A stretch of DNA of 45,392 bases, taken from NCBI GenBank assembly GCA_013054445.1, contig JAAMPI010000285.1, forward strand, positions 1 through 45,392, in the 5' to 3' direction. The notes below the pieces were generated by a model that saw only the letters and a program-made list of their open reading frames with translations, ran no database searches and was not told the DNA's origin. This DNA is from Cudoniella acicularis. Lineage: Eukaryota; Ascomycota; Leotiomycetes; Helotiales; Helotiaceae. Positions 33,675 to 43,812 of this stretch are shown here, one piece after another. Position numbers and translations under genes: made by a program. Numbering within the stretch: the first letter of the stretch is position 1; each line of letters begins with the position of its first letter.

Positions 33675-35849
33675 CTATTTCATGCTTTCTCCCACAATCC
33701 TCAACAGATGAGAAGAGGGAAATTGCCGCTTGGGTGACGGCTGGACACACTCCACGTTATCCTGGAAAGTCTGCACACTTGGCTGCGGTCGCTGAGTGGT
33801 TACCCTAATCAGTCGTGGAATTTTCGGAGAGCTGGTTTGATGAAAGGCCGTTGATGCGCGAATTGAAATATCACAGCTGTCTCCCCAGCTGTCAACGGCG
33901 CCTCGCGACGAGTCGACTAAGCTCGAGTACTCGTCTCCCAAAGCCGCTTGATCAATAGACCAGTATTTGATAACCGAGCGAGCCCATGCCTTCTCTTCAA
34001 GTTCCTCTCCGTCGGGCAACATTGATCGATGAAGTGCAGCGTTTTCAGGGCAGCTTTGCAGATTGTTGAACAGCCACCCATTTATCCGATCAAGTTTCGA
34101 CGTCCACACTTGATTTGACCACAACCGCCGACTTCCCAACTTCAGTCCCTTCTTTCTCAGGGCAAGTATATCCCCATGCCTAGCTGCCGTGTTTGGCTTG
34201 GGTAGGCGAAGTCCAGTTGATGGATCATGCATTTTACAAGCACCAAATATTTCATCAATGAAATAAAGGGAGAGTCCCTTGGATAGGCAACGTTTCCGCA
34301 CCTTCTCGATATCGGACTCCAAAGTGATCAGAAACTGTCTCAGGGGCCGTATATATACATCCATCAATTCATCCTTCCTATAAAGAGAGGCGAAAGCAAC
34401 TTCCTGTCTCGCCGACTCGGCCAGGCGCATTTTTATGATATAAGATCTCATGTCTCTGCAGAACATGGTGGAGCCAGTCTCGAGAACCTTTGAGATCTTG
34501 TCATGTATGGACGATTGCAGACTCGAAATTTCATCTTGAGTAGCGGGATCTTCGTTTGGAGCTAGAGGCGAAGGATAGGCCGAAAACCATGTGGGCTGAA
34601 AATTGCCGTCTTTCTTGAAATCTTTTGGTGGCGAAGAAATCTTCCTATCGCCATGACAGTTTGGTACAATAGAACTGTTCATACGACTGTGCGATGGCTC
34701 CGAGGGACTGCGGGTGGAAGTTCGTTTGGGTCGAGAAGTTTTGCCACAAGACTTGCCCTTTTCTTCGGGGGTATCCTCCCATTCCGAACTATCATCTGAA
34801 TTGAGAGAGCCGATTTCAGCTCCACAAACATTTTCCTTGTCTTCTGTCACTACACCTAGACAAGCGCTGAATTCCACGTCTTCTTCCAGAAGGGGCTCGG
34901 AAACAAAGCTTTCGCCCGATGCAGAAGAATCCCCAAGGAAAAAGAAGGGTTTCTTTGCCCGTGAATTTTGGCGACTTTGATGCTTGGGCGGACAATTCTG
35001 ATCTCCATTTGTCGACAGATTAGGAACCCGAAGCGATGATGAAGAGCGTCGGCACGAAGAAAATCCCCCGATGACACATACACTATTCCTTTTTTGTAGA
35101 GATGATTTCGACGAGAATTCTCTCTCGCTTCGGGTGAAAACATTCTCGAGTCGAGTGAGAGAACTTTCAATCCTTCGTAGACTGGATTTGCTCGATCTGC
35201 AATGCTTGAGGCTTGTCTTTGAGCGCTTTTCAATCTTATCAATCTTCACCAATGCACCCATAGAGCTCTTGTAAAAGGTTTCGTTTTCTTCTCTGCCCCG
35301 CTCGAGTTTCTCGTCGATGGACATGAGCTTTTGACAATTGGAAATATCAAAAGATCTGATTTTGAATTAGTACAATATTGTCGGATTTTGGGTTTCATTG
35401 ACGTACCTTCCCAATACAGCGAGACTTGCTACGATCCCGTGGCGGTGATGATTGATGTCCTGCGAAATCCCGGAGACGGCAACCTTATTTGCAGCAACCC
35501 AAAATTTCTTGAAGCTAGCCTTACTTCCAGTGCTAAAATCAGGATGATAATCTCTCGCAATATTGAGCCAGCGATAGACATCTTTTGAGCAATCCTGGAG
35601 TTGATATTCGAGAGCGACAACTTTGAGGTCTGTGGAAGTTGGTAGAGTAGTCGAGATCTTGCCTAGAAGAGATCTGACATCCTCGATGGTTTTGATCAGA
35701 AAATTCATGTCCTGCAGAAACTTTTCAATTGTCCGAGAAGCCGCAGCAACATCTTTAAAGAAGCCATGAAGCTTTACGATCCCATCTACAGTCTGACCAG
35801 CAAGGCCAATCACGCCGGCGACAGTGGCGGCGGCACTAAGGCCATCCAT
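33675..35849 (-). CDS. Fungal protein with STAND-type N-terminal domain, no NACHT
   Basis: Two exons, 35849-35407 and 35355-33675, with intron GTACGT...AATCAG in matching phase, give 707 aa. The start at 35849 (MDGLSAAATVAGVIGLAGQ) is chosen over an upstream in-frame Met at 35894 because this is the standard beginning of the fungal N-terminal domain found on many STAND/NLR-like proteins. It continues with the helical block DGIVKLHGFFKDVAAASRTIEKFL and a conserved FKKFWVAANK motif. The rest is a Ser/Lys/Arg-rich middle (about 200-400) and a helical C-terminal region (KWARS-like WARSVIKYWSI), with no P-loop, no NB-ARC and no repeat domain. Related stand-alone proteins exist in ascomycetes without known function. 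Its place beside HET and RBR genes makes a role in self/non-self or stress signalling plausible, but that is inference. No disruption. Confidence 0.75.
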
Positions 35850-36291
35850 CACAATAATGAGAGATTCAAGTGAAAGTCGCGATGCAATAAGCATGTAAGG
35901 TACTGTTTTGTATGTTTGGGATTTAAAGTCTTCACAGTGCTGTGAAAATTTTTGAGGCTGTTGAGGCTGTGCTTACAAGCCCAAACGCTCATCTGCATGA
36001 GGCTTCTCGGACTCTCAGACCTCTGGTCAGCCTGTGTAACAATCATTCGAAATGCCAGCTTCTAAGCAACATTTTTCAAAGGATGCTGAGCTTCAACGGC
36101 GTTTGCGCAAATATTTGATCGAGCACTACTAACTCATACCTCAAAAGCCGAGCCTGTCACCGTGATGACGATGAGAATGAGCAAGGCCTTGCAGAGTGGG
36201 AAGGTTTGGAGGGATACAGAAAGAGCATGGTATCAATGCCGGAATGGATTGAGTATATGAACAGCACAAATACACAGGCTGCAGATTAGAC
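35850..36291. other. Intergenic
   Basis: Promoter side of the gene starting at 35849; boundary between the accessory island and the conserved block. No feature recognised. Confidence 0.5.
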
Positions 36292-37152
36292 TCACTTCAT
36301 CCTGAAGCTATTCCAATCATCATCTTCGTCGTCGTCGTCGTCGTCCTCCTCGTCCTCATCCTCAATACCCTTTACCGGATTTATTGGCACCGAAGGTAGC
36401 TCAATCATGCTCTCCTTTTTCCGCAATGCCTCCCTCTTCTCCCTAAGTTTCTTCACCCGCTGTTCCAAATCTTCCATCTGGTCGAATTCGTCCTCCAACT
36501 TCCTCGCTGCATCTTCCTTGTCCCCTTCCAATTCCGCTTCCTGTCTTTCTTTTCGCTGCGCATTGGACTCTGCCACCGATTGAGCAGCCAGGTCAGCGAC
36601 AGACATTGCTGGCGCAGAAATGACGGCATCTTCGGCTGTAGGAACTTCTGCGGCCGCAATATCTGCTTCGAAAGCAGCCCACTCGTCCTCATCAACAGCT
36701 GGTTGTTTGGGCAGCTCTGGAGACTGCTTCAAGGGCGTGGCGGGCCTTGAAGGAATTTGTATTTCGTGCATGGCGTGGGACGGTGGCATATTAATTCGCA
36801 GATCGGGGCCCTGTTCAAAGAAATCTTCTGGCAGGCCATTCACAGCTCTGCTTCGTTTTCGTATGGTACCAGTATCCTCGCCATCGCCCTCGCTTGCTTT
36901 TCTCTTCTTCCTGTTGGCATCTGGGGCGGTGGCAGGTTGAGGTTGCTGATCCTGCTGTTGGCGCTCTTCCAGCTTTTGCAGTCGCATGATGTGCCCCGCT
37001 GATCGCAGATGGCCGTCCCAAAGCGATTCGCTTTTCAATTGCAGATGACAAACTACGCAGAGAAGTGTTCCCGTGGGCGAGTAGGAAGCGTATTTGTGCT
37101 GGATGCGACGTGCTGCACGCTCGTGCTTAAGTAGGGAGCGGACATCTGCCAT
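36292..37152 (-). CDS. ZNF830/CCDC16-like C2H2 zinc-finger coiled-coil protein
   Basis: Intronless, 286 aa, start MADVRSLLKHERAARRI at 37152. One C2H2 finger of the U1-like type has C32, C35, H48 and H54 (CVVCHLQLKSESLWDGHLRSAGH region) and a C-x2-C-x12-H-x5-H spacing. It is followed by a basic NLS-like stretch (NRKKRK, RKRSR), a conserved LPEDFFEQGP motif, a coiled coil (about 200-250, DEFDQMEDLEQRVKKLREKR) and an acidic tail (EDEEDDDDDDEDDDWNSFRMK) encoded by a GTC/CTC triplet tract (36317-36362 on the plus strand). The layout matches eukaryotic ZNF830 (CCDC16), a nuclear protein tied to pre-mRNA splicing and genome stability. Full length, no lesions. It is divergent from the BYE1-like gene across a shared 0.8-kb upstream region. 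Confidence 0.88.
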   Translation of the reverse strand: MADVRSLLKHERAARRIQHKYASYSPTGTLLCVVCHLQLKSESLWDGHLRSAGHIMRLQKLEERQQQDQQPQPATAPDANRKKRKASEGDGEDTGTIRKRSRAVNGLPEDFFEQGPDLRINMPPSHAMHEIQIPSRPATPLKQSPELPKQPAVDEDEWAAFEADIAAAEVPTAEDAVISAPAMSVADLAAQSVAESNAQRKERQEAELEGDKEDAARKLEDEFDQMEDLEQRVKKLREKREALRKKESMIELPSVPINPVKGIEDEDEEDDDDDDEDDDWNSFRMK

Positions 37153-37947
37153 TGCGAGAGACGTGGGGGTAACGCAGTGCCGTAGAGTGGGACTTTATAT
37201 AGAAGTTAGAAGTAGAAGGGTGAAGTGGATGATCGAATTGTTGATTGTTAATCCAGCGCAGGATGTGGGAATTGGAGAAGCTGAAGGCAGAGGCTAGCTT
37301 TGATGAAGGCTGACACTGAGGCTGACAATATTTTGAGGTTCGTAGCTCCCTCGCTAAGCATCGGAGCAAAAGGCGGAACTGCCGAGCTCAAGCACGTGAT
37401 CCCCCGCAAAACGGCCGCTGTCGCCCAGTAAATTTGAAAAGACGATAAACCTCGAGCTTGTCGCCTCTCAACTTCATCTCAACCAACGTCAACACCACGC
37501 CGTCGATCTCGACACCCACATCACTCATCTGCTCGCGCAGCATCTCGGAGCTGTCGCGCACTTCCTGCGATCAAGATCTCCTGTCTGCAACGCTGCTCCC
37601 GGTTCAGATTGGTGCTCTGCACGCGATCTGTGGAGGGGAACCGCGGAAGATCAACAGAGGCGCGCCAGGGTGGGATCAACACAAGGAGTCGTCGGTCTTC
37701 GGTATTCACGTCGTCTGGATAGCTTCATTGTCTTCTCTTTTTGTGCTGGGCCACTCCATCATAGCTTTTGTAGAGCCTGTCACCCAGTGATCGCGTGAAC
37801 AGCATTGCGCGTACTCTATTTGAAATCAACTCGACCTTATTCTCCCTTGTAAATCCGCTCAATCGCCCACGATCTGTGAAGCTTGACGCATCGCATTGCA
37901 CATCGCACATCAGCATCTCCGCAAGGCTGACGTCGACGTCCGCCATC
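37153..37947. promoter_or_regulatory. Shared upstream region of two divergent conserved genes
   Basis: Separates the ZNF830-like start (37152, minus) from the BYE1-like start (37948, plus). It is less AT-rich than the accessory intergenic regions. No tRNA or other gene seen. Longer frames here are not conserved-looking. Confidence 0.45.
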
Positions 37948-40578
37948 ATGGCTGGTAAGCACCATTTCCCCCCGTCGCCCACGCACCTCACCGAGGATGC
38001 CCGTGGAGCAACGACCTCCTCGTCGACCAAGCTAACTGTCTCTTGCACAGATGAACCACGAAGATCGGTGCGCGCCACCAAGGGACAGCATACCAAGAGT
38101 CTCGATCTGCTGGATCAACCGGCCGAACCGAAGAAGAAGTCTACAAAGAAAGCAGCGAAGAAGGCTGTCGAGAAAAACGAGGATGAAGAGGTCGAGGTGA
38201 TTCGCTGTGTCTGCGGAGCTGTTGAAACCGGCGACGACGAAGGCGAGCCTTGGATTGCATGCGATACTTGCGGCGTCTGGCAGCACAATGTTTGCGTGGG
38301 CATCAGCCGATTCGAAGAAGATGCGCCAGACAAATACCGCTGCGAGCAATGCGATCCCCAATTCCCTCTCCACAAGGAGTTGCTGGATGGTTTAAAGAAG
38401 GGAAGAAAGCTCTGGGAAGAGAGACGGAGAATCGATGAACAAGAGCTAGCAGAAGGCGAAAAGGGGTCGAAGAAGTCCAAGAAGAAATCCAAGGGCAAGA
38501 GAGTGAGTGATCAGTCAGATCTCAGCCATGCCGCCAATGGAAAGGCCAAGTCTCCATCAGCTTCTATTGCTCCTCCAGCTCCCCCAGAGAAGAAGGAATC
38601 AATTGCGCGATCAGGAAGTACGAAGAGAAAGACAAGAGACGAATCTCATGATAACGAGTCATTAAAGGTTAGTCGAGTCCGAGTACATGGACCAGAACAG
38701 ACCACTAACAGATCAAAGGAACCACAGCAAAAGGTCCGAAAGGTCTCTTCTCAGCATGTCACACCTCAACAAAAATCCCCGCCATCAGACCTCCCGGTCA
38801 AGATCATCGACCTCGACCAAGCTCGTCAGGGAACCACAAAGCTGATTTTCAAGAGTTTGCAACATGGCGTCAAGATTGCCATTCAAAAATCCATCTATAC
38901 CCTCAGCATGGGTGATACCGTTGACTCAAAGGCCGAGCGGCTTTCTATCCAGGTCGAGAATGCCATCTACACCACGCACGCTGAAAAATCGGAGTATGTT
39001 AAGCAGGCTAGGGCTGTGGGCTTCAATCTCAAACAGAACCAAGAACTCTGCAATGGCCTTCTCACTAGAACACTTGCCCCATCTTCTCTTGCCGTTATGA
39101 CCTCAGATGACATGGCGAGCAAGGAATTGAAGCGCGAGACCGCAGAAATGAAAGCACGAGCCGACAAACAAGCCATCTTACTTACAGACGATAACGCACC
39201 CCGAGTTCGAAGAACCCATAAAGGAGATGAAATTGTCGAGGGTGATAATTTTGCTATTGCTGAAGACACCCCAATGTCTACTTCCCGCAGAAGAAGCATG
39301 TTAGATCCCAATGCCGATATGGCTGCCAGGTCGAGAGAAAACTCGCCTGGTAACGAGGTTGAATTACCGGAAAACATCGATGATAGCCGATCCCATGATG
39401 ACATCCGCAGTAATGTCATTCCAAGGCAGCCCCTTGTAGTCGATACGAAACCTATTCACCCACCAGCCCGAAAGGCATCCACTCAAGCTGACTTTGACAT
39501 CAACAAGGTCTTTTCAAGTGTACAATCCCCTGTCAACACACAGCACATTCGGAGACCATCAACTCACACAGCCCCACCAGCCAATGGACCAGGAGTTGAC
39601 CCAGAGATCGACAAATTGTTACAAGACGATGATGGTAACGACTCTCCACCATATTCACCTGCAGAGTATAACTCAGATCCCGATATCATCTGGCGGGGAA
39701 CAGTGACCATGGACTCTGTTGCAAAATTCCCAGCAGTAGCAAAGCATATCGGTGGCGCAGATCTCAGTAGTAGGATTCCATGGACCGATCTTCTCCAGAA
39801 GGAGCTCCGGGTTGCTGGACGTATTGACCAAGAAAAGGCCAACGAATATTTATGCAGTTTGCGATACAACCCACCCACGGATGTTGTCATCGTCGCCGTG
39901 ACCCCAGCTGGCGAAGCAGCAGCACAAGATTATCAGGAGCTTTTCGAATACTTCCATACGAAGAACAGATACGGCGTCCTCACGAACAAGAGTGTTGGAA
40001 ATATTCGCGATACATATTTAGTTCCCGTTCCACCCAACCCAGGCCACATCCCAGATTTCATTATAAATCTCGAAGGCCATCGTGTACCTGAAACTCGGTC
40101 CGAGCCTATGATTCTTGTTGTCCTCGTCATCCGCACAGAATGGCAACCCGACGCTCACCGAACCCTCGACGGGGGTGCAGATGCCCAAAGCCCCTCGATG
40201 ATGTCCCACCCACAACGGCAAATGTCCATCAGCGGCACTGCGCCCTCAATGTCACCCATCAATCCTCAAGGCACTTTCACCACACCTCCTATCCCGCAAA
40301 CGCCACAATTCTCCAATCCAGAAGACCAAGCCAGGGAACGCCGCCTGCAGGAACAGCGTGAGGGTGAGGCGACAGCAGCACGGATCTTAGGGGTACATAT
40401 CCAGGCACCCACTATCGCGTTCCTCATGCCGCAAGCATATCAGATGCGTCCACTGGAGTGGGAGGTTATCAAGGATATTCTGGAGAAGGACCAGAAAGCA
40501 CAAGTTGATCTACAGCATCTGAGTCAAGTCCTAGAAGCTCGAATGGAGGGCGAGAATCGAAAGGGCGGACCCCCGTGA
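37948..40578 (+). CDS. BYE1: BYE1-like transcription elongation factor (PHD, TFIIS central, SPOC)
   Basis: Exon 1 is only 7 nt (37948-37954, ATGGCTG); an intron GTAAGC...CTAAC...TTGCACAG (37955-38050) leads to exon 2 (38051-40578), 844 aa in total. This start is preferred over reading into the upstream frame because the splice gives MADEPRRSVRATKGQ, the usual N-terminus. A PHD finger lies at about 54-104 (RCVCGAVETGDDEGEPWIACDTCGVWQHNVC), a Lys-rich region at 120-260, the TFIIS central domain at about 262-390 (KLIFKSLQHGVKIA), and the SPOC domain at about 550-699 (IIWRGTVTMDSVAKFPAVAKHIGG). Yeast Bye1 binds H3K4-methylated chromatin through its PHD and RNA polymerase II through the TFIIS-like domain, and it lowers expression of some genes during elongation. 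A housekeeping nuclear gene; no lesions. Confidence 0.9.
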   Translation: MAGKHHFPPSPTHLTEDARGATTSSSTKLTVSCTDEPRRSVRATKGQHTKSLDLLDQPAEPKKKSTKKAAKKAVEKNEDEEVEVIRCVCGAVETGDDEGEPWIACDTCGVWQHNVCVGISRFEEDAPDKYRCEQCDPQFPLHKELLDGLKKGRKLWEERRRIDEQELAEGEKGSKKSKKKSKGKRVSDQSDLSHAANGKAKSPSASIAPPAPPEKKESIARSGSTKRKTRDESHDNESLKVSRVRVHGPEQTTNRSKEPQQKVRKVSSQHVTPQQKSPPSDLPVKIIDLDQARQGTTKLIFKSLQHGVKIAIQKSIYTLSMGDTVDSKAERLSIQVENAIYTTHAEKSEYVKQARAVGFNLKQNQELCNGLLTRTLAPSSLAVMTSDDMASKELKRETAEMKARADKQAILLTDDNAPRVRRTHKGDEIVEGDNFAIAEDTPMSTSRRRSMLDPNADMAARSRENSPGNEVELPENIDDSRSHDDIRSNVIPRQPLVVDTKPIHPPARKASTQADFDINKVFSSVQSPVNTQHIRRPSTHTAPPANGPGVDPEIDKLLQDDDGNDSPPYSPAEYNSDPDIIWRGTVTMDSVAKFPAVAKHIGGADLSSRIPWTDLLQKELRVAGRIDQEKANEYLCSLRYNPPTDVVIVAVTPAGEAAAQDYQELFEYFHTKNRYGVLTNKSVGNIRDTYLVPVPPNPGHIPDFIINLEGHRVPETRSEPMILVVLVIRTEWQPDAHRTLDGGADAQSPSMMSHPQRQMSISGTAPSMSPINPQGTFTTPPIPQTPQFSNPEDQARERRLQEQREGEATAARILGVHIQAPTIAFLMPQAYQMRPLEWEVIKDILEKDQKAQVDLQHLSQVLEARMEGENRKGGPP

Positions 40579-41527
40579 TCTCTACTACGAGTCCCTCCAT
40601 TGACCTCCATCACGAAATCACAACCAATTCCCCACACAAAACTCTCATTTCTTTCCTTCGTCATCGGTCACTGGTCAGTCAATCATAGAGGGGTTCTACG
40701 GGGGGCGGACGGCGGATCTTTGTGCTTCAACCACGTTACCAACCGTCCTATTGATTGATAATATCCCGCTTCCTTGTCACTTGTTCACACGTACACGCAT
40801 GGTTTGTATGTGTGTGTGGCTGTGACTGTGCGGGTGTGTGCGCGTCTACAATGCTTTCTTCGTTTCTTTTACTACGATACCATTATGAGATGATGACCTG
40901 ACAATCTATCTGCCAGGATAGGATCACTGGCTTCTTCATTTTTCTGCTTCTTCTTCATTCGTTGATGATGTCTTTTGGGGGGTGGGTGGTGCAGGGAGCA
41001 GGTGGACGTAGTGGTGGGGTTACATCTGATGCTCCAGTGGAGATGTTTAGGGGTTTTGTTTGTTGTATGTGTACATAGTTAGGAAGTGAAAGCGGGGTGG
41101 GATATGAAATTCAGAATTCAGAATCGAAAATTGAGAATTGAAATGAGCTAATTTTAAAATTAGTGATTGGTCTTGTTGTTTTTCGTGAGATTAATTCGTG
41201 GGTGCATGTTTGCCTATTTACTTTCTTGCAATCCCACTTCAGTCACATCGAAAAGAACAAAGAAATGTTTAGTATATGGTGTGCATGTAATAATCAGCAA
41301 TTCCACATAAATAAAAGGGAGGCTCCCCAAAATTGGCACAACAACGGTTTTTCAATAAAGTTCTTTTTCTTTTATTCTACAAGTCCTCGCATGCTACTCA
41401 AGTCCGTAGACGAGTTTTTTTTTTTTAATTATTTTTCTCAGTATCCTAGAGAATTGGCGCCGCTATCCATGTATGCATATATGCAAATTTTGGTATCCTA
41501 TCCAATGCCCTCACCAAGGCTTCCTCA
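40579..41527. other. Convergent 3' flanks with a GT-rich tract
   Basis: Lies between two converging genes. A purine/pyrimidine-alternating GT/GC-rich tract occupies about 40803-40850. Otherwise 3' untranslated-like sequence; no gene seen. Confidence 0.5.
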
Positions 41528-42753
41528 CTAAGAAGCCTTCTCGCCTCCACCCGTATCATTTGATCCCCATTCCCCGTCTTTGGGCAAGGCCATTTTCTTT
41601 TCTTCCACCGGCGTCGCCATTTCGTCTGCCCATGCATGAGGACCCTCACCAGTTGGCGATTTGACTTTCTCATCTGTAAGTGGCGGTTTAGAACTCGGGT
41701 TCGGCGCAGGTAAGGAGGGGAAATCCTCAGCTGCTAGTACTGTTTGCGCCTGGTTTCCTTTTCCTCCCCTTCCACCCCTTCCGCCTCTGCCTCTTCCACG
41801 AATCTCAAAACCACCACGACCTCTTGAGCCAGAGGCAGGGCTCGATTCCTCGGATGTCTCGTCACCGATTTCCGCAAATCGACTCGCGCCCAAACCTGCA
41901 CCCCTCCCCCGTGCTACACCTCCAAAACCGCCCCTCACAAAGTCACTACTCCTCCCCCTGCTCTTCCCATCAACAACATCACTCTCCACCTTCTCGCTAT
42001 CCCACTCCCTGCCGCCCTGCGCGCGCATCTTCCTCTCCCTATTCTTCGCTCTCTCCATCTCCATCACGCGGCTATTCTTTTGTTCCTCGACCCTTTTCTC
42101 CCTCCTCTCCTTCGCTAACTCCTTTTCTCGATGTTGGAACGCGGCTTGGTCCGCTTCGGAGAGGCGGTGGCGTTCGGACTTTTGCGCGTTGAGGATAGCC
42201 ATTTGCGCTAGTTTGGCGGTGAGTTCTTCTTCGGTGAGTTTTTTGTGGAGGGGGCCACCGGTAGCTGAGCGATCGCCGCGGACAGCAAGGGGTCGATTTG
42301 TTGTTGGGGGGTGGTGCTTGGGGAGTTTCTGAGGTTGTGGTTGTGGTTGTGGTGGCGGGTTGTGAGGAGCTGGATTGGAGTTCTGATTGAGGGGTAACTT
42401 GGGCGGCTGGTTCTGTAGTTGGTATTGATGCAGCTGGCGGCAGCTGTCATAGGGGTAGATTCATTCTGTGGTGCGTATCTGGATTGGCTTAAGCCGTTAT
42501 GTTGGCCACTTGGTCCTCCTCTACCTCGCCCTCTTCCTCGTGCATTTCGAGTGTTTGCTGCTGGCACGATTGGTGGAATGGCTTTATTGTCCGTGCTTGG
42601 GATCACTGGCGCATCTGGGGCATTGGGAGATGGCTGGACTTCCTCTGGGACGGCGTGTACAGGGTCTTCAATCACGGTGGTGGGTTCGGAGAGGGGTTCG
42701 AATTCGTCTGCAAAAAGGTCGTCATCCTCGCGGGACTGTGCGAATTCGTCCAT
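41528..42753 (-). CDS. Conserved RGG-rich fungal protein, apparent frameshift in linker
   Basis: The N-terminal part starts MDEFAQSREDDDLFADEFEP at 42753 and includes an RGRGRGRGG patch and SRYAP. The C-terminal part includes RPLAVRGDRSATGGPLHKKL (upstream of 42202), an alpha-helical KR/E-rich block (HREKELAKERREKRVEEQKN), GREWDSEK, RGG boxes (GGRGGRGGKG) and AEDFPSLPAPN, ending at 41528. I recognise this as one conserved ascomycete protein, probably RNA-binding by its RGG content; no formal name. The two parts are in different frames: the Gln/Pro/Thr-rich linker (about 42470-42290) must shift, most simply in the C6/CAACAACAAA stretch near 42290-42305. No GT-AG intron of sensible size with matching phase exists there, so I favour an indel (real or sequencing) over splicing. 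Confidence 0.68.
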
Positions 42754-43812
42754 GGTAATGATTGCGCGGTTCGATATTGTGGGACTTGAATGTGAAGAAG
42801 AATAGATATGCTAAAGTAATAGAGATATGCTTGCCGTGTATCGATGTGGGAGAAGTGGCTTGGTATTGTTTCTAAATGTGTGTTGCGTAAATGTGTAAAT
42901 ACTGCATCGCGAAGAAGTGCGACCGGTTAAGCTCCGGCTGCAGGGTCCGACAAAATGATTTTGCGGGCCGAGCTTCAGTGGAAATAGCAAGCGATGGGGT
43001 GTAGGATTAGCTCCTGGGTCATCAAGATCACGCAAATCTTGAAATATTCATTCCTCTCAGTATCGTGGCTACCGCGCCTCATTGACACGATTTTCTTCCG
43101 ACTTTTTCTCATAAAATATATATTTCTAAGGTGTTTTCGTCCACAGGCATAAAATTATCATCCCCTGAGATGATACTCTCTTAAATGCGGGCACACGAGA
43201 TGAGAAAAGGGGTAGTGGGTGTCCTTCAACAAAGATCAAAGTATCCGGCATAAGCTTTGGCCACTGTCTACTTGAATTGCTAGATTCTGTTGCATCTATT
43301 TTATGGTTTAATTCCTTGTTATTTTTATCTCTGCATCTCGTTGAATTTTGCTTGCAACTTGAGAAAATCCGCCACCTCTTTAACACTTCAAAACCTTGAG
43401 AGCTACAATACTTTCTAAATTACTCAGCACCCACATTTCCTGTCAGTAGAGTATTCATCATCAAAACCATCACGCTTTCAAGTCGGCTCCTCTTTTTGTT
43501 CGAAGAATGAAGGTCATCATGTGGCTGACGTCACCGGACACTTTCCGGAAACTTTTCACCACAATGAGGGTTTGAAGTAGATTATTCTTACAAATCAGCC
43601 TGCATTTTGTTACAAGATGTCTTTGAACTCATTGGACGTGAAAGTTTGTAATTCATACATCTAGTGAAGTTGATTTATCAGCATTCATTTAGCATCACAA
43701 TCTATATATTGCTTTAAACTTATGAAATTGAAGGCTGTCAAGCTTGAGCCTTTGTTCAAAGTCCCTACTCCTTTGACATCACTAAATATTTGTTATCACT
43801 AAAATATAAACC
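42754..43812. other. Intergenic between divergent genes
   Basis: Upstream region of the RGG-rich gene (minus) and of the oxidoreductase-like gene (plus). No other gene or repeat seen. Confidence 0.5.

Noticed and set aside
36317..36362. GTC/CTC triplet tract as an unstable repeat locus
   Set aside because: It encodes the normal acidic tail of the ZNF830-like protein and is not unusually long.
38660..38712. Possible intron (GTTAGT...CTAACAG) within the BYE1-like gene
   Set aside because: Splicing would remove 44 nt and destroy the good downstream frame into the TFIIS domain, so the exon is read straight through.
41661..42332. Long plus-strand frame of 223 codons
   Set aside because: It is the mirror of the RGG-rich minus-strand gene and is Pro/Ser/Leu-rich with no domain.
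42420..42500. Intron in the RGG-rich gene linker to explain the frame change
   Set aside because: The only GT after the conserved SRYAP motif pairs in correct phase with an acceptor just 29 nt away, too short for a fungal intron.
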